DNA from: Beijerinckiaceae bacterium | GTDB taxonomy: Bacteria; Pseudomonadota; Alphaproteobacteria; Rhizobiales; Beijerinckiaceae | Assembly: GCA_027533425.1 (NCBI GenBank) | Contig: JAPZUD010000001.1 | Location: 947,436 to 1,011,435, forward strand | DNA length: 64,000 nt | Direction of reading: 5' to 3' | In this document: in pieces, positions 41,305 through 50,778 of the stretch | Numbering within the stretch: the first letter of the stretch is position 1 | Layout of the letters: each line of letters starts with the position of its first letter | Program-made: the position numbers and the translations under genes | Notes under the pieces: model-generated | Told to the model about the DNA's origin: nothing | Seen by the model: only the letters and a program-made list of their open reading frames with translations | Databases searched by the model: none

Positions 41305-42091
41305 GCGCCCGGAGCAGCGCCGCGGCCGCCCGGAAATCGGCCAGCCTGGCCGCCCGACGGTCGGCTGCCTCCTCGTCGGCGCCCCAGAGATCCAATTCGA
41401 AATCGGCATCGACCTCTCCCGCATCGTATCCGGCATCGGCGGTCAGGACCCCGTCCGCCACGGCAAGCGCGATCAGAGCGGAGCCGGAAACCGTGGTCAA
41501 GACATGGAGTGCCGCCAGCGCCGCCGCCGGTTCATGCCGGAGGATGCCGGGGCGAAGGGCCTCGATCGCCGCGGGATTCTGCGCGACATGGGTGATGCCC
41601 TCCGACAGGAGGAACCGCGCCCCGTAACGCGCCTGTGCATGGGCAAGAACGGGGTCCCAGTGCCGTGCCTGCAGGGATACGAGCTTTTCCGGTTCGCCGG
41701 CGCGGTAGCACACAAGATCCGTCCCGGCATAGGCAAGGATATCCGCGACCACTGCCTCGCGTGTTTCGGCGACATGGTCGATCGCGGCATGGGCGATCCG
41801 TGTCACCGGCATCGTCGCGGGGTTGATCTCCTCGCCCTGCGCAGCCCATTCGGCAGCGAGCAGGGAGGCTGCGGCTTCGGTCTCGAGCGCAAGCGGACGC
41901 TTCAGCTTCGAGCGCGCCGGCCTGCCATCGAGCAGGAGACGGAACCCCTCCGGCGATGATTCGATCGAAACCTCCGTATAGAAGCGCTTCGGCCGTTGCG
42001 GCTTCAAAGCCGCGCGCGCGGTCCGTACGGGATCGAGCCGGGCCGGATCCTCGCCATCGCCGAACCAGTCTTCGGAAAACCTGTTGCTCAT
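41294..42091 (-). CDS. ATP12 family F1-ATPase assembly chaperone
   Basis: About 265 residues. The start region RPKRFYTEVSIESSPEGFRLLLDGRPARSKLKRPLALETEA is typical of ATP12, followed by EWAAQGEEINPATMPVTRIAHAAID and AYAGTDLVCYRAGEPE. In mitochondria ATP12 binds the F1 alpha subunit during assembly; alphaproteobacterial homologues are presumed to do the same. ATG at 42091 removes 27 non-family residues. The order ATP12, HAD phosphatase, RluC, CrcB, RarA, Deg, rplQ read back along the strand is familiar in Hyphomicrobiales. Confidence 0.93.
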   Translation of the reverse strand: MSNRFSEDWFGDGEDPARLDPVRTARAALKPQRPKRFYTEVSIESSPEGFRLLLDGRPARSKLKRPLALETEAAASLLAAEWAAQGEEINPATMPVTRIAHAAIDHVAETREAVVADILAYAGTDLVCYRAGEPEKLVSLQARHWDPVLAHAQARYGARFLLSEGITHVAQNPAAIEALRPGILRHEPAAALAALHVLTTVSGSALIALAVADGVLTADAGYDAGEVDADFELDLWGADEEAADRRAARLADFRAAAALLRALAG

Positions 42092-42122
42092 GCCGCGGAG
42101 ATAGGATGCCGGAACGGGCCTG

Positions 42123-42779
42123 TCACCCCGGAAGGCGGAGAATCCGCGCGAGATCGTCGAAATCCCGGGCAATCACCTCGGCGCCGGCCTCGCGCAGGGC
42201 CTCGACGGGCTGGAACCCCCAGGCCACACCGATCGCCCGCGCCCCGGCCGCCCGGGCCATCTGCATGTCAAACACGGAATCGCCGATCATCAGCGTCCTG
42301 TCCAACGGAATGCCGGTGGCGGCCGAGGCCTGCAGGATCATGCCCGGATGCGGTTTCGAGGGGGCGTCATCGGCCGTCTGGATCGTGGCCATGAGAGCAT
42401 GCCAGCCATGGGCGTCGAGCAGCGCCGCGACGCCCCGCCGCGACTTTCCGGTGGCAATACCCAGCCGGAAACGCGGATCCGATCCGGCTTCGGCCAGCAG
42501 TGCGGCCGCGCCGGGATAAAGCGGTTCGCCGATCGTCCCCGCCTTGCGGAGGGCATGGAACACCTCGCGATAGGCGGCGACCAGCGCATCGACGGGGCCC
42601 TCCGGCCCGGCAAGGGCCGTGAAGGCTTCCTGCAGCGACAGACCGACAATGGAAAGCCCGCGCTCCCGGGAGGGCGCGGGCAGGCCGACGGCCGCGAAGG
42701 TCTGGGCCTGGGCCGTCAGGATGATCGCTTCGGAATTGACGAGCGTGCCGTCAACATCGAACAGAAGGAGCTGGGTCAC
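42123..42779 (-). CDS. HAD family phosphatase (phosphoglycolate phosphatase-like)
   Basis: A 218-residue HAD subfamily IA hydrolase. Motif I is LFDVDGTLV with the nucleophile Asp, motif II is GIATGKSRRG, motif III includes PSKPHPGM, and motif IV is MIGDSVFDMQMARAAGA. The helical cap lies between residues ~17 and ~85. Substrate could be 2-phosphoglycolate or another small phosphate ester. GTG start at 42779 overlaps the stop of the PsiF-like gene by four bases. Confidence 0.9.
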   Translation of the reverse strand: MTQLLLFDVDGTLVNSEAIILTAQAQTFAAVGLPAPSRERGLSIVGLSLQEAFTALAGPEGPVDALVAAYREVFHALRKAGTIGEPLYPGAAALLAEAGSDPRFRLGIATGKSRRGVAALLDAHGWHALMATIQTADDAPSKPHPGMILQASAATGIPLDRTLMIGDSVFDMQMARAAGARAIGVAWGFQPVEALREAGAEVIARDFDDLARILRLPG

Positions 42780-43333
42780 GCGCCCCGGATACACGAGCGC
42801 ATGAACTCGCGATACGGCCCGCTGCGCTTTTCCAGATTTTTCGAATCCGCCTCGCGGCGGCACGCCAGCGCCTTGGCATAACGCGGATTGGCCTTGGCGA
42901 TGCAATCCTCGATGCCCGTGCGGCGCTCGTCTTCGGTCAGGCGCTGGTTCTTCAGGCCCTCGCGGCAGGTCTTGCGGGCTTCCTTCTGGGCGCTGCGATC
43001 GGCGCCGCGCATCTCGCGGATGCGGGTGCGCTCGGCCTCGGTCAGCTGCGGGCCGGCCCCGGCGCCACGCTTTTCGGCCATGCATTTCTGCATTGCCTCG
43101 CGCCGATCCTGGCCGCGGAGATCCGAACCCACCTGGCTGCGGCAGGCCTCGCGGGCGGCACGCCAATCACCCCGTGCACCCTCCCCGCCCGGTGCTGTGC
43201 CCTGCTGGGCCGGAGCATTCGGTACCGGAGCTGGCGCCGGAGCGGGCGCCGTCTGGGCGACAGCCAGCCCGATGGCAAGGATCAGGGCACCCGCCCCGAT
43301 GGCGGCACGTTGCAGGATCAGGTGAAGGTTCAT
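42776..43333 (-). CDS. PsiF-like repeat protein, exported
   Basis: A 185-residue protein with a signal peptide (AAIGAGALILAIGLAVAQT) and a Pro/Ala-rich stretch after it. The rest contains paired-cysteine helical repeats of the PsiF type: EACRSQVGSDLRGQDRREAMQKC, then KTCREGL...DC, and a last copy ALACRREADSKNLEKRSGPYREFMRSC. PsiF is a phosphate-starvation-induced protein of unknown function in enterobacteria. Here it precedes the HAD gene with a four-base overlap. An AGGA lies before the ATG at 43333. Confidence 0.75.
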   Translation of the reverse strand: MNLHLILQRAAIGAGALILAIGLAVAQTAPAPAPAPVPNAPAQQGTAPGGEGARGDWRAAREACRSQVGSDLRGQDRREAMQKCMAEKRGAGAGPQLTEAERTRIREMRGADRSAQKEARKTCREGLKNQRLTEDERRTGIEDCIAKANPRYAKALACRREADSKNLEKRSGPYREFMRSCIRGA

Positions 43334-43429
43334 GGCAGGTTCCTCGTGTATTCCCTGCACGAAGGACTAGACGACTCGACCTGCCCGCGAAATGACGGGA
43401 ACCTGAACTCTTCGTAATGTGCGAGACGC

Positions 43430-44515
43430 CTACTTTTCCGGCGCCTCTTCGATCGGATCGTAATGGCTGGCATCGAAGCCGAGCAGGTTCCAGCTCTGTT
43501 GCATATGCGGCGGCAGGGGCGCGGAGACATCGATGATCCGCCCGTCGCGCGGATGGGGGAACTGGATCCGCCGCGCCAGCAGATGCAGGCGGTTCTGCAG
43601 CCCGCCGGGCAAGTGCCAGTTCTCCTTGTCGAAATATTTCGGATCCCCGACAATGGGATGGCCGATCTCCGCCGTATGCACGCGCAACTGGTGCATCCGC
43701 CCGGTCACGGGCTTGAGCGAGAGCCAGGTCAGCTTCTGCCCCGCCGTATCCACCACCGCGTAATAGGTCAGCGCGTGATCGGCCCCCTCGTCGCCATGCT
43801 TGGCGATCTGCATCTTCTGGTCACCGCGCTCGTCGGTGCCCTTGGCAAGCCAGGTCGAGACACGGCCCTGCCGCACGCGCGGCACGCCCGGCACCAGCGC
43901 CCAGTAGATCTTCCGCGCCGAACGCGAGCGGAAGGTCTTGGCCAGGGTCGCCGCGGCCAGCCGCGACTTGGCAACGATCAGGCAGCCGGCCGTATCCTTG
44001 TCGAGGCGATGGACGAGGCGCGGCTTGACGCCGTCCTTGTCGCGCAGGGCCTCGAGCAGCCCGTCGACATGGCGCGTCATGCCCGAGCCGCCCTGCACGG
44101 CGAGGCCATGCGGCTTGTTGAGGACCATCAGGTCCTTGTCCTCGTAGAGCGTGATCGATTTCAGCAAGGCCGCATCATCGCTGATTTTCCCGCCGCGCCG
44201 CACCGGCATGACGCTCTCGGCCTCGGCCCGCGCGGCCTGCGGGCCGGCAGATTTGCGCGCCGGCGCGCCGACCTCGCGGATCCCGGGTTGTGGCGCTGTC
44301 GCCTCCACCCGTTCCAGCGGCGGGATGCGGATCACCTGCCCCGGCTCGATCCGCGTCTCGGCCTTGGCGCGCGCACCGCTGACGCGCACCTGACCGGTTC
44401 GCAAGAGCTTGTTGAGATGGCCGAAGGCCAGATCAGGATAATGGGTCTTGAACCAGCGATCGAGCCGCATGCCCGCTTCGTCCAGCTTGACCTCGCGCGT
44501 CGTGACGCCGCTCAT
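43430..44515 (-). CDS. RluC/RluD-family 23S rRNA pseudouridine synthase
   Basis: A 361-residue enzyme. An N-terminal S4 RNA-binding domain (LDRWFKTHYPDLAFGHLNKLLRTGQVRVSG) precedes the catalytic domain with active-site D172 in PRLVHRLDKDTAG. The ARKIYWALV and PVTGRMHQLRVHTAEIGHPIVGDPKY segments are family-standard. A linker around residues 75-110 is unusually Ala/Arg-rich. RluC makes pseudouridines at 955, 2504 and 2580 in E. coli; which sites this one modifies is inferred from family only. Its last codons sit 97 bases from the PsiF-like start. Confidence 0.92.
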   Translation of the reverse strand: MSGVTTREVKLDEAGMRLDRWFKTHYPDLAFGHLNKLLRTGQVRVSGARAKAETRIEPGQVIRIPPLERVEATAPQPGIREVGAPARKSAGPQAARAEAESVMPVRRGGKISDDAALLKSITLYEDKDLMVLNKPHGLAVQGGSGMTRHVDGLLEALRDKDGVKPRLVHRLDKDTAGCLIVAKSRLAAATLAKTFRSRSARKIYWALVPGVPRVRQGRVSTWLAKGTDERGDQKMQIAKHGDEGADHALTYYAVVDTAGQKLTWLSLKPVTGRMHQLRVHTAEIGHPIVGDPKYFDKENWHLPGGLQNRLHLLARRIQFPHPRDGRIIDVSAPLPPHMQQSWNLLGFDASHYDPIEEAPEK

Positions 44516-44523
44516 GCTCTTTC

Positions 44524-44904
44524 CTATCGTGTCAGGAGGCCGCCGAGCCAGAGGCCGGCCGCCAGGGCGGCAATCGAGCCGCCGACGGAAACCGCGATAT
44601 AGGCCATGGCCAGGCTGGCCTCGCCACGGTTCCAGAGGGTGACGGCATCCAGCGAGAAGGCGGAAAAGGTGGTGAAACCGCCGAGAATGCCGGTCATCAG
44701 GAAGATCCGCGCATCATGCCCGCCCGAAGGCAGGCCGACCAGCAGCCGCGCCAGCACGCCCATGGCCAGCCCGCCGAGGAGATTCACGGCCAGCGTGCCG
44801 GCCGGGAAGCCGGTGCCGAAAGCGCGCAAGGCTGCCAGCCCGACGAGCCACCGCCCGACCGACCCCAGCCCGCCGCCCAGAAACACCAGCAATGCCGTCC
44901 GCAT
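44524..44904 (-). CDS. crcB: Fluoride channel CrcB/FluC
   Basis: A 126-residue membrane protein with four helices. It starts LLVFLGGGLGSVGRWLVGL, continues with FPAGTLAVNLLGGLAMGVL (the conserved N of the pore) and has the central TGILGGFTTFSAFSLDAV motif carrying the two Phe and Thr residues that line the fluoride path. The protein works as an antiparallel dimer that exports F-. ATG at 44904 with GGGGG upstream. I saw no fluoride riboswitch before it. It ends nine bases before the RluC-type gene. Confidence 0.95.
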   Translation of the reverse strand: MRTALLVFLGGGLGSVGRWLVGLAALRAFGTGFPAGTLAVNLLGGLAMGVLARLLVGLPSGGHDARIFLMTGILGGFTTFSAFSLDAVTLWNRGEASLAMAYIAVSVGGSIAALAAGLWLGGLLTR

Positions 44905-45121
44905 GCCCCCTTGTGGACCAAGGGGGGGCAAGGCGCAAGGGCGGGCCAGCCGGGCCCGGCAGCCGAGTCGCCTGCACATGTGTTGCAGGCCCTTGTCAGC
45001 CCTTATTCATGTTCTGAGCATAAGATTCATACTTGCCGAAAGGATCGAAAGGTCCGAGCCTCGGTGCCGGCTGCTGATGAAGGCTGCCCGGCCTTCCCCC
45101 CTCGATCCCCGGAGGATCTTC

Positions 45122-45538
45122 ATGTCCCGCACCCCGACTTCCCGTTCGACCCTGTCGCGCCGGCTCGTTCTCGCCGGGGCCGCCACCGCGGCTGCCTTCC
45201 CGGCCGTGGCGGCCAGCCCGGCCGCGCCGGCCACGCCGATCGCCCGACTCTGGGCCGAAGCCGAATCGCTCAAGCTCGGCCTGCTGCGCCATCGCGGCGC
45301 CATTGCCGATGCCGCCGCCAGCGGGGGCATTCCCGGCTGGATGCGGCTCGGCGGCGAGGCCAACCGCATCGCCGAGGCGCGCTATGGCAAGCTGGTCGCC
45401 ATCCTGAACAGCCGTGCGGAAACCCCGGCCGATGTCGCCATTCTCGCCCGCGTGGCGCAGGATGACGATATCCTCGCCGGCCCGCGCGCCTGGGCCAGCG
45501 AGCGGCTCGCCGCAGCCAGCGCCGCCCTTGCGGCCTGA
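45122..45538 (+). CDS. Tat-exported small protein of unknown function
   Basis: A 138-residue protein on the plus strand, opposite to its neighbours. The N-terminus SRRLVLAGAATAAAFPAVAASPAAP is a twin-arginine signal. The mature part is all-helical with Ala/Arg-rich amphipathic segments (WAEAESLKLGLLRHRGAIADA, IAEARYGKLVAILNSRAETPADVAILARVAQDDD). There are no cysteines or metal motifs. GGAGG lies six bases before the ATG. No function can be given. Confidence 0.7.
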   Translation: MSRTPTSRSTLSRRLVLAGAATAAAFPAVAASPAAPATPIARLWAEAESLKLGLLRHRGAIADAAASGGIPGWMRLGGEANRIAEARYGKLVAILNSRAETPADVAILARVAQDDDILAGPRAWASERLAAASAALAA

Positions 45539-45590
45539 CCGGCTTCGCACGGTCACATCAAGCGCATGCCCGGTCCGCCGGGCATGCCGT

Positions 45591-46220
45591 TCAGGGCCGG
45601 CCCGCCGGCAGGATCCGGCTCGCGGCGATCAGGCCGAGCCCGGCCACGACCAGCCCCGCCGCGATCCCGAGCCCGTTCACCAGGACCGCGCCATGGCCGA
45701 GGCGGCCGGCATCGAGAAACGGATAGGGATACCAGCCATCCAGCGCCCCGCGCACCAGCGCATAGGCGAAATAGCCGGCCGGATAGAGCAGCCAGCGGAA
45801 TGCATCGCGCCAGTCGAGGCCGCGCTTCGGCGCGAACATGGCCCAATGCGCGAGGAAGAGCAGCGGCACCGCCGTATGCACACCCTGGTCGGCCCACCAA
45901 TGCAGGCCGGTCGGGTGCCACAACCCCGACAGCAGGAGATGATAGACAAGGCCAACCAGCCCGATCTGCAGCGCAAGGCCCGCCAAAGCCCGCGCCGGAT
46001 CCGGCCAGAAAGGTGGCCAGCGCCGGACGAGCCGGGCGAGGCAGCAGGCCACGACGAGCAACGTGGTCAGGATCGTGTAGAAGCCGAGAAACACCCAGAG
46101 CGCATGGCCGGCATGCCCGCCCTTCGCCTGCACCAGGCCGAGGATCATATGCCCCTGCCCGGCCAGCGACAGCAGCGCGAGCCCCGCGATCAGCCCGGCC
46201 AGCCCGCGTTCCGCGCTCAT
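45591..46220 (-). CDS. Pr6Pr family membrane protein
   Basis: A 209-residue protein with six membrane helices. Signatures are FLGFYTILTTLLVVACCL near helix II, HWWADQGVHTAVPLLFLAHWAMFAPKRGLDW between helices III and IV, and AYALVRGALDGWYPYPFLD after. These are the Pr6Pr pattern (FAR-17a/AIG1-like), an uncharacterised bacterial family. Its start overlaps the rarA stop by four bases, so it is co-translated with RarA, although no functional tie is known. Confidence 0.85.
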   Translation of the reverse strand: MSAERGLAGLIAGLALLSLAGQGHMILGLVQAKGGHAGHALWVFLGFYTILTTLLVVACCLARLVRRWPPFWPDPARALAGLALQIGLVGLVYHLLLSGLWHPTGLHWWADQGVHTAVPLLFLAHWAMFAPKRGLDWRDAFRWLLYPAGYFAYALVRGALDGWYPYPFLDAGRLGHGAVLVNGLGIAAGLVVAGLGLIAASRILPAGRP

Positions 46221-47548
46221 CCGCGCTCGTTCTTCTCGCGCCGCAGCTTCGCCCAGAAGTCGAGCCGCTTGCGGATCTCGCGCTCGAAGCCCCGCTCCGG
46301 CGGATCGTAGAAATGCTGCCGCCCCAGGGCCGGCGGCCAGTAATCCTGCCCGGAAAAGGCATGCGGGGCGTCATGGTCATAGGCGTAGTCCGCGCCGTAG
46401 CCCTCCTCCTTCATCAGCCGCGTCGGGGCGTTGAGGATCGTCTTGGGCGGGGCGAGCGAGCCGGCGCGCTTCGCGGTGGCCAGCGCACCCTTGTAGGCGG
46501 TATAGGCGGCATTCGATTTCGGCGCGGTGGCGAGGTAGATCACCGCATTGGCAAGCGCCAGCTCACCCTCGGGCGAGCCGAGCTGCTCATAGGCCTCTGC
46601 CGCCGCGCGGGCATGGACCAGCGCCTGCGGATCGGCAAGGCCGATATCCTCCACCGCCATCCGCACCAGCCGCCGCGCGAGGAAACGCGGATCCTCCCCG
46701 GCATCGCACATGCGACAGAAGTAATAGAGCGCGGCATCGGGATCGGAGCCCCGCACGCATTTGTGCAAGGCCGAGATCAGGTTGTAATGCCCGTCCTCGC
46801 TCTTGTCATAGACAGGGGCACGACGCTGGATCACCGCAGCCAGCCCGGCCTCGTCGAAGATCTCGCCCTCGCCGGCCGCGCGCCAGATCTCCTCGGCCAG
46901 GGTCAGCGCGGCCCTTCCGTCGCCATCGGCGAAGCGCGCCAGGGCCAGCCGCGCCGCCCCGTCGAGCGGCAGCGCCCGGCCTTCCTGTTTCTCCGCCCGA
47001 TCAAGCAGGCGCAGGATCGCCGCCTCGTCGAGCGGCCGGAACGTCAGCACCCGCGCGCGGGACAGCAGGGCGGCATTGAGCGCGAAGGAGGGGTTTTCCG
47101 TTGTCGCCCCGATCAGCACCACGGTGCCATCCTCCATCACGGGGAGGAAACTGTCCTGCTGGGCCCGGTTGAACCGGTGGATCTCGTCGACAAAGAGCAG
47201 CGTCCCCTGCCCCATCTTCTGCCGCAGCCGGGCCGCCTCGAACACCTTCTTCAGATCGGCCACGCCGGAAAAGATCGCCGAGACCTGCTCGAAGATGAGG
47301 TCCGTCTCATGCGCCAGCAGCCGCGCCACCGTGGTCTTGCCGGTGCCCGGCGGCCCCCACAGCACCAGCGAGCCGAGGCTCCGTGCCTCGACCAGCCGGC
47401 GCAGCGCCCCGCCCGGTTCGGTCAGGTGTTCCTGCCCGACAAGATCGCTCAGCACGGCTGGCCGCATCCGGTCAGCCAGCGGGCGATGCAACTCGGCCGG
47501 CGCGCCCACGCCGTTACCCGCCGAAGGCCGTGCTGAAGGTCTGGCCAC
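46217..47548 (-). CDS. rarA: Replication-associated recombination protein RarA (MgsA)
   Basis: A 443-residue AAA+ ATPase related to clamp-loader subunits. Walker A GPPGTGKT is at residues 65-72, Walker B in LLFVDEIHRFNRAQQD, sensor region in GATTENPSFALN, and the C-terminal MgsA_C tetramerisation domain begins near GADYAYDHD. RarA acts at stalled replication forks and in recombination. It starts inside the 3' end of the Deg protease gene (35-base overlap) and overlaps the Pr6Pr gene, so the three lie on one message. Confidence 0.95.
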   Translation of the reverse strand: MARPSARPSAGNGVGAPAELHRPLADRMRPAVLSDLVGQEHLTEPGGALRRLVEARSLGSLVLWGPPGTGKTTVARLLAHETDLIFEQVSAIFSGVADLKKVFEAARLRQKMGQGTLLFVDEIHRFNRAQQDSFLPVMEDGTVVLIGATTENPSFALNAALLSRARVLTFRPLDEAAILRLLDRAEKQEGRALPLDGAARLALARFADGDGRAALTLAEEIWRAAGEGEIFDEAGLAAVIQRRAPVYDKSEDGHYNLISALHKCVRGSDPDAALYYFCRMCDAGEDPRFLARRLVRMAVEDIGLADPQALVHARAAAEAYEQLGSPEGELALANAVIYLATAPKSNAAYTAYKGALATAKRAGSLAPPKTILNAPTRLMKEEGYGADYAYDHDAPHAFSGQDYWPPALGRQHFYDPPERGFEREIRKRLDFWAKLRREKNERG

Positions 47549-48932
47549 CGCGATTGAAGGTGATCCGCCAGAGATAGCTCCGGCCGCGCGTCGCCCGGTC
47601 CATCATCCCGGTATCCTCGATCCGCTGGCCATTGAGCGTGAGGATGACATCCCCCTTCCGGAAGCCGACCTGCTCCGCGCTTGACCCCGGTTCGACCTCG
47701 CTGATTGCCACACCTGAATCGACGCCGCTGATCGAGAATTCCTCTTTCACCGCAGGCGAGATATTCACCACCGTCGCACCCTGGAACGGGGAGTTGGACC
47801 GGATCTGCGTTGCATTGCGGGCCGGAATTTCCGGAGCCGGGACCAGCCGCAAGGCCAGATCCTGCTTCCGCCCGCCGCGCAAGACGGTGAGCCGCATCGT
47901 CCCGCCCAAAGCCTTGGTGGCGAAGCGGAAGCCGAACGCATCCGGATCGTCGATCTCCACGCCGTCCACGGCCTGGATGACATCCAGCCGCTTGAGGCCT
48001 GCCTGATCCGCCGGCGAGCCGGCCGTCACGCCCGAGACCAGCGCCCCGACCGGGCGCGGCAGCGACAGCGTTTCCGCCAGCTCGTTGGTGATCACCTGCA
48101 GCGAGGCGCCGAGCCAGGGTCGCCGCACCACGGCGCCGCCGCTGCGGGCGCTGTCGAGCACCGAACGCACCATATTGGCGGGGATGGCGAAACCGATGCC
48201 GTGGCTGCCGCCGGATTTGGAGTAGATCGCCGTGTTGATGCCGATCACCCGGCCCTGCATATCGACCAGCGCCCCGCCGGAATTGCCCGGATTGATCGCC
48301 GCATCGGTCTGGATGAAGAACTGGTAATCGCTGATCCCGACTTGCGTGCGCGCCATTGCCGAGACAATGCCCTGCGTCACGGTCTGCCCGACGCCGAACG
48401 GATTGCCGATGGCCAGCACAAAATCGCCAACCTCCAGCGCCTCCGAATCCCCCAGTTCCAGCGCCGGGAACGTGCCGCCCCCCTTGATCTGAAGCACGGC
48501 AAGATCGGTCTTGGGGTCACGCAGCTTGATCTCGGCCTCGAATTCCCGCCGGTCCGGCAGTGCGACCTTGATCTCCGTCATCCCCTCGATGACATGGTGA
48601 TTCGTCACCACGATGCCGTCACGGCCGAGAATCACGCCGGAGCCAACCGATTGCCGCGCCCGGTCCGGCTGGGCGAGCCCGCCGAAGAAGCGCTCGAAGA
48701 ACGGGTCACCTTCGAACGGGTTGCGCGCCCGGCTCTGCTTCGCCGAGGCATAGACATTGACGACGGCCGGGGCGGCCGCCCGGACGATCGGCGCGAAGGA
48801 CAGGGCCACCTCGGCCCGGTTTACCGGCGGCCGGACTTCGCGCGGCGCCTGCGCCAGCACCGGCGCGGCCAGCCCCGCAAGCGAGACGAGTAGCCCCAGA
48901 ACCAATCCCCTGTGACACATCCTTGCCGACAT
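47514..48932 (-). CDS. Do-like serine endoprotease of the DegP/DegQ family
   Basis: A 472-residue periplasmic protease with a signal peptide (LVLGLLVSLAGLAAPVLAQ). The catalytic triad is H113 (VTNHHVIEG), D143 (DPKTDLAVL) and S218 (NPGNSGGALVD). Two PDZ domains follow, the first after residue ~290 and the second at the C-terminus (GDVILTLNGQRIED). Such proteases degrade misfolded envelope proteins. An in-frame ATG four codons in is an alternative start. It is the first gene after rplQ on this strand, separated by a terminator. Confidence 0.93.
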   Translation of the reverse strand: MSARMCHRGLVLGLLVSLAGLAAPVLAQAPREVRPPVNRAEVALSFAPIVRAAAPAVVNVYASAKQSRARNPFEGDPFFERFFGGLAQPDRARQSVGSGVILGRDGIVVTNHHVIEGMTEIKVALPDRREFEAEIKLRDPKTDLAVLQIKGGGTFPALELGDSEALEVGDFVLAIGNPFGVGQTVTQGIVSAMARTQVGISDYQFFIQTDAAINPGNSGGALVDMQGRVIGINTAIYSKSGGSHGIGFAIPANMVRSVLDSARSGGAVVRRPWLGASLQVITNELAETLSLPRPVGALVSGVTAGSPADQAGLKRLDVIQAVDGVEIDDPDAFGFRFATKALGGTMRLTVLRGGRKQDLALRLVPAPEIPARNATQIRSNSPFQGATVVNISPAVKEEFSISGVDSGVAISEVEPGSSAEQVGFRKGDVILTLNGQRIEDTGMMDRATRGRSYLWRITFNRGGQTFSTAFGG

Positions 48933-49118
48933 CCTGCGGAACTCCCCGAATGCACCCGGTTTCGCCTAACCCCGCCCGGGCCGATTCGCCAGCCCGGATC
49001 ACGGCGCTGCCCCGAAACGGCAGGGTTGGCCAGAAATCTGGCGGTCAGTGGAAAATAGGGATTGATGGCGATGGAAAAAAGGCCGTGTCTGGCCAGGCTG
49101 CCCCGCGCGCGCCTGCAT

Positions 49119-49144
49119 AAAAAAAGCGGCCCGGAGGCCGCCTT
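49119..49144 (-). terminator. Rho-independent terminator at the end of the ribosomal protein cluster
   Basis: On the minus strand a GCGGCC/GGCCGC stem with a TCCG loop is followed by seven T residues (49119-49125). It lies about 28 bases after the rplQ stop and should end the long ribosomal transcript. Confidence 0.9.
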
Positions 49145-49169
49145 GATGGTCCGTCACGGTGCGCGCCGG

Positions 49170-49598
49170 TCAGGCGGCAGCCGGAGCCGATTCGGCCGCA
49201 GCAGCGGCACGCACCTTGTCGGCCGAGCCCTTGGCGTCGATATCGCGATCCACAAACTCGATCACCGCCATCGGGGCCGCGTCGCCGAAGCGGAAACCGG
49301 CCTTCATGATGCGGAGATAACCGCCATTGCGCGAGGCATAGCGCTTGGCAATGACGTCGAAAAGCTTGCGCACCACGGTCTCGTCGCGCAGCTGCGCGAT
49401 CGCCTGGCGGCGGGCATGCAGGTCGCCGCGCTTGCCGAGCGTAACCAGCTTCTCGACGATCGGGCGAATGTCCTTCGCCTTCGGCAGCGTGGTCGTGATC
49501 TGCTCATGGGTGATCAGCGACTGCGCAAGGTTCATGAACATCGCCTTGCGGTGGCTGGACGTACGGCCGAAACGACGGCCACGGAAACCGTGATGCAT
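49170..49598 (-). CDS. rplQ: 50S ribosomal protein L17
   Basis: A 142-residue protein with the L17 core from [29 protein letters not shown] onward, lying at the peptide exit tunnel. The core ends near [10 protein letters not shown]; the rest ([14 protein letters not shown]) is an alanine-rich tail seen in other alphaproteobacteria. It is the last gene of the cluster, after rpoA, and is followed by a terminator. Confidence 0.97.
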   Translation of the reverse strand: MHHGFRGRRFGRTSSHRKAMFMNLAQSLITHEQITTTLPKAKDIRPIVEKLVTLGKRGDLHARRQAIAQLRDETVVRKLFDVIAKRYASRNGGYLRIMKAGFRFGDAAPMAVIEFVDRDIDAKGSADKVRAAAAAESAPAAA

Positions 49599-49691
49599 AT
49601 TGGCTCTCCATCATTCTGACGACCGCCGTGCCACGGAACGGCCGCCCTGCTTTTGGGTCAGCGCCTCCGGTCTTTCCCGGAGGCAACCGCC

Positions 49692-50708
49692 TCAGTAATG
49701 CTCTTCGAAGCGCTTCGCGAGATCTTCGATGTTTTCCGGCGGCCAGCCCTGCACTTCCATGCCGAGATGCAGGCCCATCTGCGCCAGGACTTCCTTGATT
49801 TCGTTGAGCGACTTGCGGCCGAAATTCGGCGTGCGCAGCATCTCGCTCTCGGTCTTCTGGATCAGGTCGCCGATATAGACGATGTTGTCGTTCTTGAGGC
49901 AATTGGCCGAACGGACCGACAATTCGAGCTCGTCCACCTTCTTGAGCAAGGCCGGGTTGAAGGCGAGATCCGGGATCGCAGCCTGCGTTTCCGGCTTCTT
50001 CGGCTCTTCGAAGTTGAGGAAGATCTCGAGCTGGTCCTGGAGGATGCGGGCCGAATAGGCCAGCGCGTCTTCCGGCGTGACCGAGCCATCGGTCTCGATG
50101 GTCATGGTCAGCTTGTCATAATCGAGGATCTGACCCGACCGGGTATTCTCGACGCGGTAGGAAACCTTGCGGACCGGCGAGAAAAGGCTGTCGACCGGGA
50201 TGAGGCCGATCGCGGCGTCTTCCGCGCGGTTACGCTCGGCCGGGACATAGCCCTTGCCGGTCGAGACATGGAACTCGATGCGGATCTCCGCGCCGTCATC
50301 CAGCGTGCAGAGTTCGAGTTCGGGGTTCAGGACCTGGATGTCGCCGGTCACCTGGATGTCGCCGGCCGTGACGATGCCCGGGCCCTGCTTGCGGAGCAGG
50401 AGGCGCTTCGAGCCTTCGCCCTGCATCTTCAGGGCGATGTCCTTCACGTTCAGCACGATGTCGGTCACATCCTCGCGGACGCCGGCAATCGACGAGAACT
50501 CATGCAGCACGCCATCGATATGGATGGCGGTCACCGCAGCGCCCTGAAGCGACGAGAGCAGGATGCGGCGCAGCGAATTGCCGAGCGTCATGCCGAAGCC
50601 ACGCTCAAGCGGCTCCGCCACGATGGTCGCGACACGCGACGGATCATCACCGGGCGAAACTTCGAGCTTCGACGGCTTGATGAGGTCCTGCCAATTCTTC
50701 TGGATCAC
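49692..50708 (-). CDS. rpoA: DNA-directed RNA polymerase alpha subunit
   Basis: A 338-residue protein. The N-terminal domain ([39 protein letters not shown]) drives dimerisation and beta/beta' assembly. The C-terminal domain after residue ~250 ([27 protein letters not shown]) contacts UP elements and activators. Both domains and the linker are of normal length. It lies between rpsK and rplQ in the standard alpha-operon order. Confidence 0.98.
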   Translation of the reverse strand: MIQKNWQDLIKPSKLEVSPGDDPSRVATIVAEPLERGFGMTLGNSLRRILLSSLQGAAVTAIHIDGVLHEFSSIAGVREDVTDIVLNVKDIALKMQGEGSKRLLLRKQGPGIVTAGDIQVTGDIQVLNPELELCTLDDGAEIRIEFHVSTGKGYVPAERNRAEDAAIGLIPVDSLFSPVRKVSYRVENTRSGQILDYDKLTMTIETDGSVTPEDALAYSARILQDQLEIFLNFEEPKKPETQAAIPDLAFNPALLKKVDELELSVRSANCLKNDNIVYIGDLIQKTESEMLRTPNFGRKSLNEIKEVLAQMGLHLGMEVQGWPPENIEDLAKRFEEHY

Positions 50709-50778
50709 GGTGCTTTATCCCTGAAACGGCAAAGGGCCCCGCAACCATTGCGGCGCCCGTGGAGCGGAGCGTGGGAGG

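Noticed and set aside
44905..45121. Fluoride riboswitch upstream of crcB
   Set aside because: No recognisable fluoride-riboswitch core is visible; the region is GC-rich with a G-run and no supporting hairpins.
45566..47536. Long plus-strand frame (656 codons) opposite the Pr6Pr and rarA genes
   Set aside because: Shadow of two genes with clear domains on the minus strand.
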